Below the pieces are notes generated by a model. The model was not told the origin of the DNA, ran no database searches, and was given only the letters and a program-made list of their open reading frames with translations. Made by a program: the position numbers and the translations under genes. Below, in pieces: positions 47,013 to 55,697 of a DNA stretch of 64,000 nt; within the stretch, counting starts at the first letter, position 1; each line of letters starts with the position of its first letter. Source of the stretch: Ureibacillus acetophenoni (GTDB taxonomy: Bacteria; Bacillota; Bacilli; Bacillales_A; Planococcaceae); contig NZ_OBQC01000002.1 of the NCBI RefSeq assembly GCF_900220965.1, positions 1 to 64,000 on the forward strand. Reading direction: 5' to 3'.

Positions 47013-47954
47013 TTATGTTCTGGAAAAAACATTAATATCGTCAACTAACTGAGCAGTGACCATTCCTTTACTTTCTAAAAGATCTAAATAACCAATTGCT
47101 TTAGATAAAGTTAATCCAAGTTGAGTTTTATATATTGTTGAATATAATGACTTAGTTATTTCAATAACTGTTTTTGGTTCATTAAGTAGTTCGTATACTT
47201 GTTTTGCTCTCAAATAGTCTCTTTGAAGTCTGAGGTTAATTAACTCCGAAACGTTGTCAATATCATTCCCGTGCCCAGCATAAACCTTATTGACACGAAG
47301 ATCTCTAAGCTTAATTAAAGAATCTCGGTATTGCAATAATGCTTTTGGACGGGAGTAACTTAAATCTATTGGGGGCTCGATTAACGGATTTGAAGCTACA
47401 CTATCTAGAAGTAAATCTCCTCCAATAACAGAATTTGTTTTCTCATCATGAAAAATAAAATGACTTTGCGCATGACCTGGTGTATAAACGACTTTCATAC
47501 CTGGATGACCTGGAACCTCATCCCCCTCTTTCAGACAATGGGTTAAAGGGTTTGATCCAAAATAATTCATTTCTTTTCGATTTTCTAGATACTTTTCAAT
47601 AAAAATTTCTGGTATTCCATTTCTTTTTAAATGGTAACGATAAAATTCATTACGGTATTCTAGAAACTCAGGACTTTTTCGTAAAAATTGATCAACGTAT
47701 TCATGCCCTAAAATTTTTGCATTTGGAAAGGCATCACCCCAACCTGCATGATCCGGATGATGATGTGTCAATACCACCTGTTCAATATCATTCATGTTAT
47801 ATCCTGCAGCACTAATTCCCTCTTTAAGTGCCTCATAAGCTTCTTTCGTCTTTGGTCCAGCATCAAACAATGATAATGCTTCCCCTTTTACTAAGAACGC
47901 ATTCACATCGCCTATATCATAAGGCGTAGGAATGACAATTTTATGTATATCCAT
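47013..47954 (-). CDS. metallo-beta-lactamase-fold hydrolase (YqjP-like)
   Basis: A 313-residue MBL hydrolase with LTHHHPDHAGWG as zinc motif, the second-shell His in YTPGHAQSHF and Asp in GGDLLL, and a C-terminal helical winged-helix-like part as in thioesterase/LACTB2-type members. The best B. subtilis comparison is YqjP, close to proI there as here. Substrate unknown. Confidence 0.82.
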   Translation of the reverse strand: MDIHKIVIPTPYDIGDVNAFLVKGEALSLFDAGPKTKEAYEALKEGISAAGYNMNDIEQVVLTHHHPDHAGWGDAFPNAKILGHEYVDQFLRKSPEFLEYRNEFYRYHLKRNGIPEIFIEKYLENRKEMNYFGSNPLTHCLKEGDEVPGHPGMKVVYTPGHAQSHFIFHDEKTNSVIGGDLLLDSVASNPLIEPPIDLSYSRPKALLQYRDSLIKLRDLRVNKVYAGHGNDIDNVSELINLRLQRDYLRAKQVYELLNEPKTVIEITKSLYSTIYKTQLGLTLSKAIGYLDLLESKGMVTAQLVDDINVFSRT

Positions 47955-48089
47955 TACAAATCCCCCTAAAATAAAAAAACGTTAACAAAACTGAATCACT
48001 ATTCATTTTACTCCCTTTTTAATATTCCGTCCAATTTAAAAGTTGACATATTTTCATTTAGTGCATATAATTTGCATAATTCAAATATT

Positions 48090-48334
48090 CAATACGATGA
48101 TGAAGCCAAGTAAATGAATCGATGGTAAAAGAGAGTGCTATAGATGGTGCAATTAGCATACCCACTCGAATTCGTTGAACCTACTTCTGAGTAGTTATGA
48201 CAACATAACCGTGACCTTTGCGATAAAAAGGATTCAAGTTGTGCCATTATTTTTGGCGAACTAAGGTGGTACCGCGGAAATTACTATGCATTTTTCGTCC
48301 TTAATTATTAAGGATGAAAAATGCATTTTTTTTA
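48090..48334 (+). promoter_or_regulatory. T-box leader (tRNA-Pro) of proI
   Basis: Stem I contains AGAGAG and GGTGC (about 48130-48156). The specifier CCT is at 48180-48182 in the same GAACCTACTTC context as the proBA leader. The T-box word CTAAGGTGGTACCGCGG is at about 48261-48277. The terminator stem starts near 48286 and ends in a T8 run. The rest of 47955-48373 holds the promoter region only. Confidence 0.92.
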
Positions 48335-48373
48335 TACTCAGAAAAGCAAACACTATTAGATGGAGGGATTGTT

Positions 48374-49180
48374 ATGCAGAAAATTGTTTTTGTTGGTGCA
48401 GGTGCTATGGCAGAAGCAATAATCCAAGGTTGGATTGAACAAGAAGTGATAGAAGCAAACAATATTTATGTAACAAATCGTTCCAATTTTGAGAGATTGG
48501 ATTACTTAAGTACGAAATATAATGTTGAAGTTCTACAAAATAAGGATCAATTGATTGATGCGGATTTAATCGTATTAGTTGTTAAACCAAAGGATGGTAA
48601 ATCGGCTATGAAGGCTATTAAACCTTACATCGCTGAAAATACACCGATTTTAACGGTTATGGCAGGAATCGCTATGGACACGGTTAGTGATATTCTTGGC
48701 AAAAGATCAATTGCCCGTGTAATGCCTAATACGTCAGCTACTATTGGAATGTCCGCTAGTGGGATTGCCTTTAATGAATACGTAACGGAAAAACAAAAGA
48801 AACAATTTATGAAAATGCTAGATGCAATTGGGATTGTAATTGAAGTAGAAGAAGATAAACTTCATGCAGTTACAGCATTATCAGGAAGTGGTCCTGCATA
48901 TTTGTACTATATGATGGAGGCATTTGAAAAAGCTGGAACGGAGTTTGGTTTACCTAAGGAAACTGTACGGAAACTGATGGTGCAAACTATCGCAGGTTCA
49001 GCAGCGATGCTTGATCGAGTTAAGGAAGAACCAAATGAGTTAAGACGTAAAGTTACAAGCCCTGGAGGAACAACTGAAGCAGGTATTCGTGCTTTAGAAG
49101 ACCATCAATTCAGTGAAGCGATATTTGAATGTATTAAAAGTGCAGAAGCAAGATCTCGTGAATTGGCTAAAAGTGAATAA
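48374..49180 (+). CDS. proI: pyrroline-5-carboxylate reductase
   Basis: A 268-residue enzyme: FVGAGAMAEAIIQGW is the NAD(P) motif, VMPNTSATIG follows, and ALSGSGPAYLYYMMEAF plus VTSPGGTTEAGI are the catalytic and dimer regions. It reduces P5C to proline. ATG 48374 follows GGAGGG and lies after the T-box terminator. B. subtilis has three isozymes; the neighbourhood (yqjP, yqjQ, rnz, polY1) fits ProI. Confidence 0.94.
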   Translation: MQKIVFVGAGAMAEAIIQGWIEQEVIEANNIYVTNRSNFERLDYLSTKYNVEVLQNKDQLIDADLIVLVVKPKDGKSAMKAIKPYIAENTPILTVMAGIAMDTVSDILGKRSIARVMPNTSATIGMSASGIAFNEYVTEKQKKQFMKMLDAIGIVIEVEEDKLHAVTALSGSGPAYLYYMMEAFEKAGTEFGLPKETVRKLMVQTIAGSAAMLDRVKEEPNELRRKVTSPGGTTEAGIRALEDHQFSEAIFECIKSAEARSRELAKSE

Positions 49181-49238
49181 TGCACGCTAAAACAAATAGG
49201 TAGTTATACAGGATGATTTTCAAATGTAAGACTGAATT

Positions 49239-49560
49239 CTGGCACGTAAGTCTGGAATACGAGACAATTTTTCAGAAAAACAGCCAATTTTGTCTCGTAA
49301 ATCCGTAATACAGGACAGTTTTTCGAAAAGACACCCAATTCTGTCTCGTAAACCCTAAGTACGGGACAGTTTATCAGAAAAATACCCAATTCTGTCTCGT
49401 AAACCCTAAGTACGGGACAGTTTATCAGAAAAATACCCAATTCTGTCTCGTAAATCCGAAATACGAGACACTTTATCGGAAAAACAACCATTTCTGTCTC
49501 GTAACCCCCGAAATACGAGACAGTTCAAAAAAACACCCTAAATTGTCTCGCAAAGGAAAA
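49239..49560. repeat. array of 51-bp hairpin units, about 6.5 copies
   Basis: The TGTCTCGTA-type word begins at 49239, 49290, 49341, 49392, 49443 and 49494 (51-bp pitch), with a last degenerate one near 49543. Each unit holds a 27-bp element TGTC...GACA (stem TGTCTCGTA / TACGAGACA, with wobble variants) and a 24-bp linker. Because 51 is divisible by three, the minus strand stays open as a 17-residue repeat from 49491 to 49204, which I regard as an artefact. No other gene lies in 49181-49615. Confidence 0.92.
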
Positions 49561-49615
49561 CCATAAGTGAAACAGCATATTTAATGAAGCTAGAAACCTA
49601 TAATCCGAACCTTTA

Positions 49616-49849
49616 TTATAATGTTCCAGCCTTTATTCTTTTAACAATTGAATATGTAGTGTATATGGCCATTGGCGCCAAAACCGCGGTAATGATTAAC
49701 CATATATTTAAAGCTCCTGCAGCTTGTAACCCTTTGAAATTTGTAGCAATATAAATTATTAACCCAAATAATAAAAAATAACTTAATACATTAGGAAATA
49801 TGACGAGTAGTCTTAAAAGCGCTGGATTAATCTTTGTTTCATTATTCAT
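49616..49849 (-). CDS. small membrane protein, 77 aa
   Basis: A 77-residue protein with two membrane helices (about 13-33 and 45-65) and a short basic C terminus. A very strong GGGGAGGGG site precedes ATG 49849. No family recognised. It is the last gene before the 51-bp repeat array. Confidence 0.7.
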   Translation of the reverse strand: MNNETKINPALLRLLVIFPNVLSYFLLFGLIIYIATNFKGLQAAGALNIWLIITAVLAPMAIYTTYSIVKRIKAGTL

Positions 49850-49921
49850 GAATACCCCTCCCCTTTTCTACATTCTACTATAAAACTACTCGTTAATTCT
49901 ATTTTTTTCTACATTTACTAT

Positions 49922-49961
49922 AAAAGGTAACTTGAAATTCAATCTTCAAGTTACCTTTTTA
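49922..49961 (-). terminator. rnz terminator
   Basis: A perfect 15-bp stem (49922-49936 with 49945-49959), A/T ended, immediately after the rnz stop. Confidence 0.88.
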
Positions 49962-50903
49962 CTAATCTTCTTTAATTAGCGTATTGTTTTTCCAACTAAA
50001 CTGATTAAAATCATTTACTATATAAGAATTAGGGAAAATTTCTTTTGCTTCTAATAACAATGTTTGGATATCCGAAGGTAAAAATCGAGCACTAATATGA
50101 TTTAAAATTAAATAATTTGAACCAGCTTCTTTTGCAATTTGTGCTGCTTCAACATTCGTAGAATGACCATAATTCGCAGCGTGACTAGCTGTAGTGTGGT
50201 CGAATGTTGCTTCGTGAACTACAATATCAGCTTCACGACTTAGTAATTTAGAATTTTCACATACTCTTGTATCCCCTAAAATCGTTACAACAAACCCTCT
50301 TTTAGGCGGTGAAGTTACCTCTTTACTTAAAATAACCTGTCCATTTTCTAATGTAATATCTTCTCCATTTTTTAATTTCCCTAATAATGGACCTTTTGGA
50401 ACTCCAAGCTCTCTTGCTTTATCGATTAAAAGTTCACCAGGTAATGCCTTTTGCTCGATTCGAAATCCAAAACACTGTATAACATGCTCCAGCTCCATAG
50501 CAGTGACGATAAATTGATCATCTTCAAAAATAACCCCTTCTTCTATTTCCACATATTCGATTGCATAAGTAATATGTGTATTTGATATCTCAAAAGAAAA
50601 TTGGACCCATTCTCGTAATCCTTTAGGGCCATATATCGTTAATGTATCCTCTCCACCTAAAAAGGATCTTGAACTTAATAATCCTGGAAGACCAAAAATA
50701 TGGTCACCATGTAAATGGGTAATAAATATCTTTTCGATTTTTCTTGGCCGAATGGTTGTATGCAAAATTTGATGTTGTGTCGCTTCACCACAATCAAATA
50801 GCCAAATTGTACCTCGTTCTTCTAATAATTTTAATGCAAGTGCACTCGTATTCCTTTCTTTTGAAGGCATACCTGCACCGGTTCCTAAAAATTGTAACTG
50901 CAT
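49962..50903 (-). CDS. rnz: ribonuclease Z
   Basis: A 313-residue tRNA 3'-processing endonuclease of the MBL fold. HLHGDHIFGLPGL is the zinc motif; LGDTR and NHISARF contain further ligands. It removes 3' trailers from tRNAs lacking encoded CCA. ATG 50903 is chosen (GTGGTG upstream); a GTG two codons earlier lies inside that site. It is followed in the same direction from dinB by 51 bp. Confidence 0.95.
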   Translation of the reverse strand: MQLQFLGTGAGMPSKERNTSALALKLLEERGTIWLFDCGEATQHQILHTTIRPRKIEKIFITHLHGDHIFGLPGLLSSRSFLGGEDTLTIYGPKGLREWVQFSFEISNTHITYAIEYVEIEEGVIFEDDQFIVTAMELEHVIQCFGFRIEQKALPGELLIDKARELGVPKGPLLGKLKNGEDITLENGQVILSKEVTSPPKRGFVVTILGDTRVCENSKLLSREADIVVHEATFDHTTASHAANYGHSTNVEAAQIAKEAGSNYLILNHISARFLPSDIQTLLLEAKEIFPNSYIVNDFNQFSWKNNTLIKED

Positions 50904-50953
50904 ATTCACACCACGTTCTATATATATTTCTAAAATAAATAAAACTTTATTTA

Positions 50954-52192
50954 TTAATCTTTTAAGTCTTCTAAAAAGTCCTTACTAAAACTTGTTTTTG
51001 ACGCATAGGTTGATTTCTTTTCAACACTAATTCCTCTTTGAATAAAGCCTTTCCCAAATTTCTTCTCAATATCATCTATAACATCGTAAATTGGTTCATC
51101 TTTTGCATACTGTTCATAATTATCAAAGGTTAGTTGGACTGGAACGTTTGTTATATCTTTAACATTTGAAACAGTAATTCCTAATAAGCGAATGGGTGCT
51201 CCATCCCATGCTTTATGAAATAAATTAATAGCTTCATCACATATATCATTTTTTAAATAAATAGGATTTTGTAAAGTTTTACTCCGAGTATGGTTGTTCC
51301 AATCTGCATCCCGTATTTGAATACTGACAGTCGTCCCACATAGTTTCTTAACCGCTAACCTCTCTGCTACTTTATCGGCTAAACGTTCAAAGGTTTCTTC
51401 TAATTTTTCAATATCCGTTTCGTCATATGGTAAAGTTGTAGAGTTTCCTACACTTTTCGTATCATAAATGGAATCTGGGTCTACTTTCCGCACATCATTT
51501 CCATTTGCACGTTCTCGCAATCTAACTCCATTCTTCCCAAGTTCCTCTTTTAAAAGCCCTTCATTTGCATTCGCTAAATCACCGATTGTATATATTTTTA
51601 ATGATGCTAATTTTTTGGATGTACTTTCCCCGACTCCATGCATTTCAATGACTGGTAATGGCCATAGTTTAGTAGGTACATCTCTTTTCCTAAGTACTGT
51701 AATTCCCATTGGTTTTTTCATATCTGAGGCGGTTTTTGCCAGAAATTTATTTGGGGCAATTCCGATTGAACAAGGTAAATCTAATTCATGTAAAATGCGT
51801 AGTTGAATTTCTTTTGCAAGCTCAAGTGGATGCCTTTCCTTTGAAAGCGCTGTAATATCTATATAACCCTCGTCAATTGAAACTGGTTCTACAATTTCCG
51901 TGTATTCACTTAATATAGAAAACATTGCTTTTGAAGCAATTCGATACTTTGGAAAGTCTGGTGGTAAAACAATTAGATCAGGACATTTTCGGAGCGCCTC
52001 TCCTACATTCATCGTTGTATAGATACCTTTTGCTCTCGCTTCGTATGAACTTGTAACAATAATTCCACGTCTTTCTTTAGGATTACCTGCAATCGCAACC
52101 GCTTTTCCTTTAAGGTCAGGATTATATGCTTGTTCAACTGAAGCATAAAAACTATTCATATCAACATGAAATATGATACGTACCGATCCCAT
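50954..52192 (-). CDS. dinB: DNA polymerase IV (Y family)
   Basis: A 412-residue translesion polymerase. FHVDMNSFYASVEQ and VSIDEGYID carry the catalytic acidic residues, followed by helix-hairpin-helix and little-finger domains. A C-terminal tail may hold the clamp-binding motif. ATG 52192 follows AGAGGTGG. It corresponds to B. subtilis PolY1 (YqjH), which is also in the yqj cluster near rnz. No LexA box was recognised upstream. Confidence 0.94.
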   Translation of the reverse strand: MGSVRIIFHVDMNSFYASVEQAYNPDLKGKAVAIAGNPKERRGIIVTSSYEARAKGIYTTMNVGEALRKCPDLIVLPPDFPKYRIASKAMFSILSEYTEIVEPVSIDEGYIDITALSKERHPLELAKEIQLRILHELDLPCSIGIAPNKFLAKTASDMKKPMGITVLRKRDVPTKLWPLPVIEMHGVGESTSKKLASLKIYTIGDLANANEGLLKEELGKNGVRLRERANGNDVRKVDPDSIYDTKSVGNSTTLPYDETDIEKLEETFERLADKVAERLAVKKLCGTTVSIQIRDADWNNHTRSKTLQNPIYLKNDICDEAINLFHKAWDGAPIRLLGITVSNVKDITNVPVQLTFDNYEQYAKDEPIYDVIDDIEKKFGKGFIQRGISVEKKSTYASKTSFSKDFLEDLKD

Positions 52193-52286
52193 TATTTCCA
52201 CCTCTCTTCCTTAAAATAGTATCACAAAATCCTTTTTTTATAAAAAATCTTATTGACAAAAAATTAAATCTATAATAATCTCATTT

Positions 52287-52317
52287 GTGTAAACTTTAAT
52301 AGAGTATAGGTTAACGC
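52287..52317. promoter_or_regulatory. candidate BirA operator of bioY
   Basis: GTGTAAACT (52287-52295) and GGTTAACGC (52309-52317) form an imperfect inverted pair spaced by 13 bp, close to the Firmicute BirA site pattern. It lies 15 bp before the bioY start and downstream of a TTGACA at 52253. It implies biotin repression of bioY. Confidence 0.6.
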
Positions 52318-52332
52318 AAAGGGGTTATTAAG

Positions 52333-52884
52333 ATGAAATCTAGAACACAAATGTATGTAATCACAGCCTTTGCAGCAGCAATTATCGCAGTACTTGCCCA
52401 AGTATCTATACCGTTACCTTTTGGTGTTCCAATAACAGGACAAACGTTAGCGGTAGGATTAGTTGTTACAATCTTAGGTACAAAATATGGTACGTTGGCT
52501 GTATTGGTCTATATTCTTCTAGGAGCAGTTGGAATGCCAGTATTCTCAAGCATGTCAGGAGGACTTGGTATTCTTGTTGGACCAACTGGAGGATATATTA
52601 TAGGTTTTGCTGCACAAGCATTTATTCAAGGATTATATATGGATAAATTAGGCTACAATTATGTTCATGCAATTATTTCTAACTTAATAGGTATGGTTGT
52701 CACTTTAGCCTTTGGTACAGCATGGTTAAAGGTCGCTATGAGTATTTCTTGGGAAGCGGCATTTATGGGCGGAGTTGCACCATTTATCGTATTAGGAATT
52801 GTTAAAGCTGTTGCAGCAGCATGGTTAGGTATTCTTGTTCGTAATCGTTTAATGAGCGCAAGATTGCTTCCGAAATACGCATAA
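52333..52884 (+). CDS. bioY: biotin ECF transporter S component BioY
   Basis: A 183-residue six-helix protein with the BioY signature PLPFGVPITGQTLAV and GGLGILVGPTGGYIIGF. It binds biotin and works with ECF energising units encoded elsewhere. AAAGGGG precedes ATG 52333. It is a single gene with a BirA-like operator. Confidence 0.95.
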   Translation: MKSRTQMYVITAFAAAIIAVLAQVSIPLPFGVPITGQTLAVGLVVTILGTKYGTLAVLVYILLGAVGMPVFSSMSGGLGILVGPTGGYIIGFAAQAFIQGLYMDKLGYNYVHAIISNLIGMVVTLAFGTAWLKVAMSISWEAAFMGGVAPFIVLGIVKAVAAAWLGILVRNRLMSARLLPKYA

Positions 52885-52890
52885 ACATAG

Positions 52891-52919
52891 AAAAAGCGAG
52901 CATTTAAGCTCGCTTTTTT
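52891..52919. terminator. bidirectional terminator, bioY / HAD gene
   Basis: A perfect 11-bp stem AAAAAGCGAGC / GCTCGCTTTTT with a 6-nt loop. Confidence 0.9.
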
Positions 52920-53472
52920 ATTCAACTCGAAAAGTAGTCCAATCAGTCACTCTTGGAATTGTAACATGTTCATTGTAAGACTGATCTTTCACAAAAACTT
53001 TAGTAGTAATATCATTTAAAGTTTTTAATACTGCAGGTTTATCATCAAAATAATAATCCAATTGTAAATCTTTAATAATATTTATTTTTTCATCGTCCTG
53101 CATTCCACAAAAGAAATGTTCATCTTTTACAGGGAAACCTATTTTCTTAACCCATTCTTTCGTTCTGGGACAATATTCTTTAGGTCGTGAAGTAATATAA
53201 AAGATTTCATGACCATCAGCTTGTAATTGATTTAAAAATTGTATAGCACCATCAAACGCTGGACAATCTGTAAAGTATATTTCTTCAAGTAAGCTTGTCC
53301 ACATTTTTCCACCTTCAACTTTATCCATTCCGAAGGCTTCGTGAATTTCCACTGTTCTTAATTGTCGGAACACTTCAAGTCCAACGTTGCGGTTTAATTT
53401 CTTATTATATATATGGAAGGCATGCTCCCTTAAATTAATGAGCGTATCATCAATGTCAAATCCAAATCTCAC
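52918..53472 (-). CDS. HAD-superfamily nucleotidase-like phosphatase
   Basis: A 184-residue HAD phosphatase. FDIDDTL (Asp6, Asp8) is the nucleophile motif, YITSRP motif II, and YFDDKP the motif III/IV end. The layout is like 5'(3')-deoxynucleotidases and B. subtilis YqfW. GTG 53472 has only a weak AAGGG site. It is the last gene of the ribA-ribD-monooxygenase run, 20 bp after the monooxygenase. A phosphatase is the missing step in riboflavin synthesis, so a role on a RibD product is possible (inference). Confidence 0.75.
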   Translation of the reverse strand: MRFGFDIDDTLINLREHAFHIYNKKLNRNVGLEVFRQLRTVEIHEAFGMDKVEGGKMWTSLLEEIYFTDCPAFDGAIQFLNQLQADGHEIFYITSRPKEYCPRTKEWVKKIGFPVKDEHFFCGMQDDEKINIIKDLQLDYYFDDKPAVLKTLNDITTKVFVKDQSYNEHVTIPRVTDWTTFRVE

Positions 53473-53492
53473 TTTATCACTACCCTTATATT

Positions 53493-54584
53493 TTATGAAT
53501 AAATGACGAATTGCGTAGCGAAGCTTTGTTCCTTTTCAATTTGAATCGCTTGTAATCGTTCAATTTCCCTTTTTCGTTCCGTTTCACAATTAATTAAGTC
53601 TAATTTATTTATTTCTTCAGGTGTAATGATTTGTGCTAAACAATCAGCATCTTTCATCGCACTATTTAAGCCAAATGCACCTGTAGGGGTCATAGTATGT
53701 ACGGCGTCACCAACGAATGCAACACCATTTCCTCCCCAATTTTCACTAAAGTTACTATGAACATCAAGAAGAACAAAATCATTCCATGACTGAATATTTT
53801 CTTTTACAGATTGCTCTAAAATAGGAAAAGCCATAATTAATTTATCTATAAAAGGTGTAAATGGTTGTTTACGTAATTCTGGGAAAGATCCCTCTTCAAT
53901 ATTCCAGCCTATTTGAACATAGCCTTTTGCTTGGGTAAATAGAGAAAGCTGAAAGCCATCAATTAATGCCATTTTAATAGATGGCTCCCAACCAGGTGGT
54001 GCAGGAATTCTTGCCCAAAGTAAGTCATAACCGTGTTTTCTTTTACTAACTTCAATGCCCGCTTTCTTTCTCACTGTAGAATAACGCCCATCCGCTCCAA
54101 CTGTTAAACCGCATTCTATTGACAGTTCTTTCCCTTCATTCAATGCTTTTACACCATAAATATTATTTTGTTCGTTAACTAACAAATCAACAACCTTTGT
54201 ATTCGTCAAAAGTGTAAAGTTAGGGTACTGTTTTGCTTCTTCAATTAAAACTTGTAAAAGATGCGCTTGTGGCACATGAATTCCAAGGTGACCTACTTTT
54301 GGGTCAGGCTGTATTTTCTTCAACAACTTTCCATTTTCCCAATATTCAAGGGATTCCATCGCAAGCATTCCTAACTCTTCTACTTTAGAAAACAAACCGT
54401 GTTTTTTTAGAATCGCTTCGCCTTCCTCGTTTAAATGTTCTCCACGAAAAGCTTTCGCTATTTTTTGATGGCGTTCAATAAGTATGACAGATACATTTTG
54501 TTTGGCTAATAAATATGCAAGCAATGCTCCACCAGGTCCTGCGCCAACAATACATACATCCGTTTTATAATTCACTGATTTCAC
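53493..54584 (-). CDS. FAD-dependent aromatic/flavin-type monooxygenase
   Basis: A 363-residue group A flavoprotein hydroxylase. GAGPGGALLAYLLA binds ADP of FAD, VGADGRYSTVRKKAG is the DG motif and FVGDAVHTMTPTGAFGLNSAM the second FAD motif. It is of the UbiH/PHBH/PgaE kind, so it hydroxylates a ring substrate with NAD(P)H and O2. Its GTG start overlaps the ribD stop by 4 bp, so the two are translated together. Confidence 0.87.
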   Translation of the reverse strand: MKSVNYKTDVCIVGAGPGGALLAYLLAKQNVSVILIERHQKIAKAFRGEHLNEEGEAILKKHGLFSKVEELGMLAMESLEYWENGKLLKKIQPDPKVGHLGIHVPQAHLLQVLIEEAKQYPNFTLLTNTKVVDLLVNEQNNIYGVKALNEGKELSIECGLTVGADGRYSTVRKKAGIEVSKRKHGYDLLWARIPAPPGWEPSIKMALIDGFQLSLFTQAKGYVQIGWNIEEGSFPELRKQPFTPFIDKLIMAFPILEQSVKENIQSWNDFVLLDVHSNFSENWGGNGVAFVGDAVHTMTPTGAFGLNSAMKDADCLAQIITPEEINKLDLINCETERKREIERLQAIQIEKEQSFATQFVIYS

Positions 54585-55687
54585 CTTTTCTTTGGATAAG
54601 CTACTACATATAAGTCTTGTCCTAATTGTTCATAGGATTCGAAGTTAAGTTCAATTGCCTCATCCATTGACTGTAAATCTTCACCTAAGAAAGGTGTTTT
54701 CGAATTTTTACCACCTAGCACTTTAGGTGCAATGTAAACGAGGTATTTATTTATTAATCCTTCTCTTAGGAAAGAAGCATTTACTTCTCCCCCACCTTCA
54801 ACTAATATGTCTGTAATCCCAAGTTTATATAATTCATCTAACATTTGCTCTAAATTTAATCTATTTGCTTTTTTCTCGACAAAAAGAATGGTAACTCCCT
54901 TATTTTGAAGAGTTTCCACTTTCTCTGAGTCAACATTAGAAGTAGATGTAACAATGATCGTTTTAGCCTCGGTTGTATTTAACACTTTTGCCTCTAATGG
55001 AATTCGTAATTGACTATCCAGAATTACTCGAATTGGATTTTTTCCATCATAAGTTTTTAAACGAGTAGTCAACTGAGGATCATCTGCAATTACTGTTCCG
55101 ATGCCAACTAAAATTGCATCTACCTTATTACGAATTTCATGAACATGGCTTCTAGCTTCTTCTCCACTTATCCATTTAGAGTGACCATTTTGTGTTGCAA
55201 TTTTACCGTCTAAAGTCATAGCAAATTTTGAAATTACGAAAGGACGGCTCGTTAACATGTTATGGATAAAACGCTCATTAAGCTTTAAAGCTTCCTCTTC
55301 TAGTACACCAACATCAACTTTAATGCCTGCATCTTCGATTAAACGAATCCCTCGTCCTGCAACCTCTGGGTTAGGATCCCTTGTAGCTACGACAACGCGA
55401 GCGACTTTTGACTTCACCACTAAATTAGCACAAGGTGGTGTTTTACCAAAATGCGAACACGGCTCTAAAGTAACATAAAGGGTAGCCCCTTCTGCATGTT
55501 CTCCAGCCATATTAAAAGCATGCACCTCTGCATGAGGTTCTCCCGCTTTTCGGTGTAACCCTGTTCCAACAATTACACCATTCTTTACTAACACTGCTCC
55601 AACAACAGGATTAGGATTTGTATTACCTAATGCAGAAGCTGCTAAATCCAATGCTAATTGCATATAATCTCTATCTGTTTTCAACAT
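54581..55687 (-). CDS. ribD: bifunctional pyrimidine deaminase/reductase RibD
   Basis: About 368 residues. N-terminal deaminase: zinc motif HAEVHAF and PCSHFGKTPPC. C-terminal reductase: KFAMTLDGKIA, RVILDSQLRIP and a DILVEGGGEVNASFL turn. It makes 5-amino-6-ribitylaminouracil phosphate from the GTP cyclohydrolase II product. I use ATG 55687; TTG 55684 and GTG 55693 are alternatives around the AGGTG site. It sits between ribA and the monooxygenase, not next to ribE/ribH. Confidence 0.92.
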   Translation of the reverse strand: MLKTDRDYMQLALDLAASALGNTNPNPVVGAVLVKNGVIVGTGLHRKAGEPHAEVHAFNMAGEHAEGATLYVTLEPCSHFGKTPPCANLVVKSKVARVVVATRDPNPEVAGRGIRLIEDAGIKVDVGVLEEEALKLNERFIHNMLTSRPFVISKFAMTLDGKIATQNGHSKWISGEEARSHVHEIRNKVDAILVGIGTVIADDPQLTTRLKTYDGKNPIRVILDSQLRIPLEAKVLNTTEAKTIIVTSTSNVDSEKVETLQNKGVTILFVEKKANRLNLEQMLDELYKLGITDILVEGGGEVNASFLREGLINKYLVYIAPKVLGGKNSKTPFLGEDLQSMDEAIELNFESYEQLGQDLYVVAYPKKR

Positions 55688-55697
55688 GCGCACCTAC

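Noticed and set aside
49204..49491. 95-codon minus-strand frame with a 17-residue repeat
   Set aside because: It arises because 51 is a multiple of three; no ribosome site and the hairpin explains the conservation better than coding.
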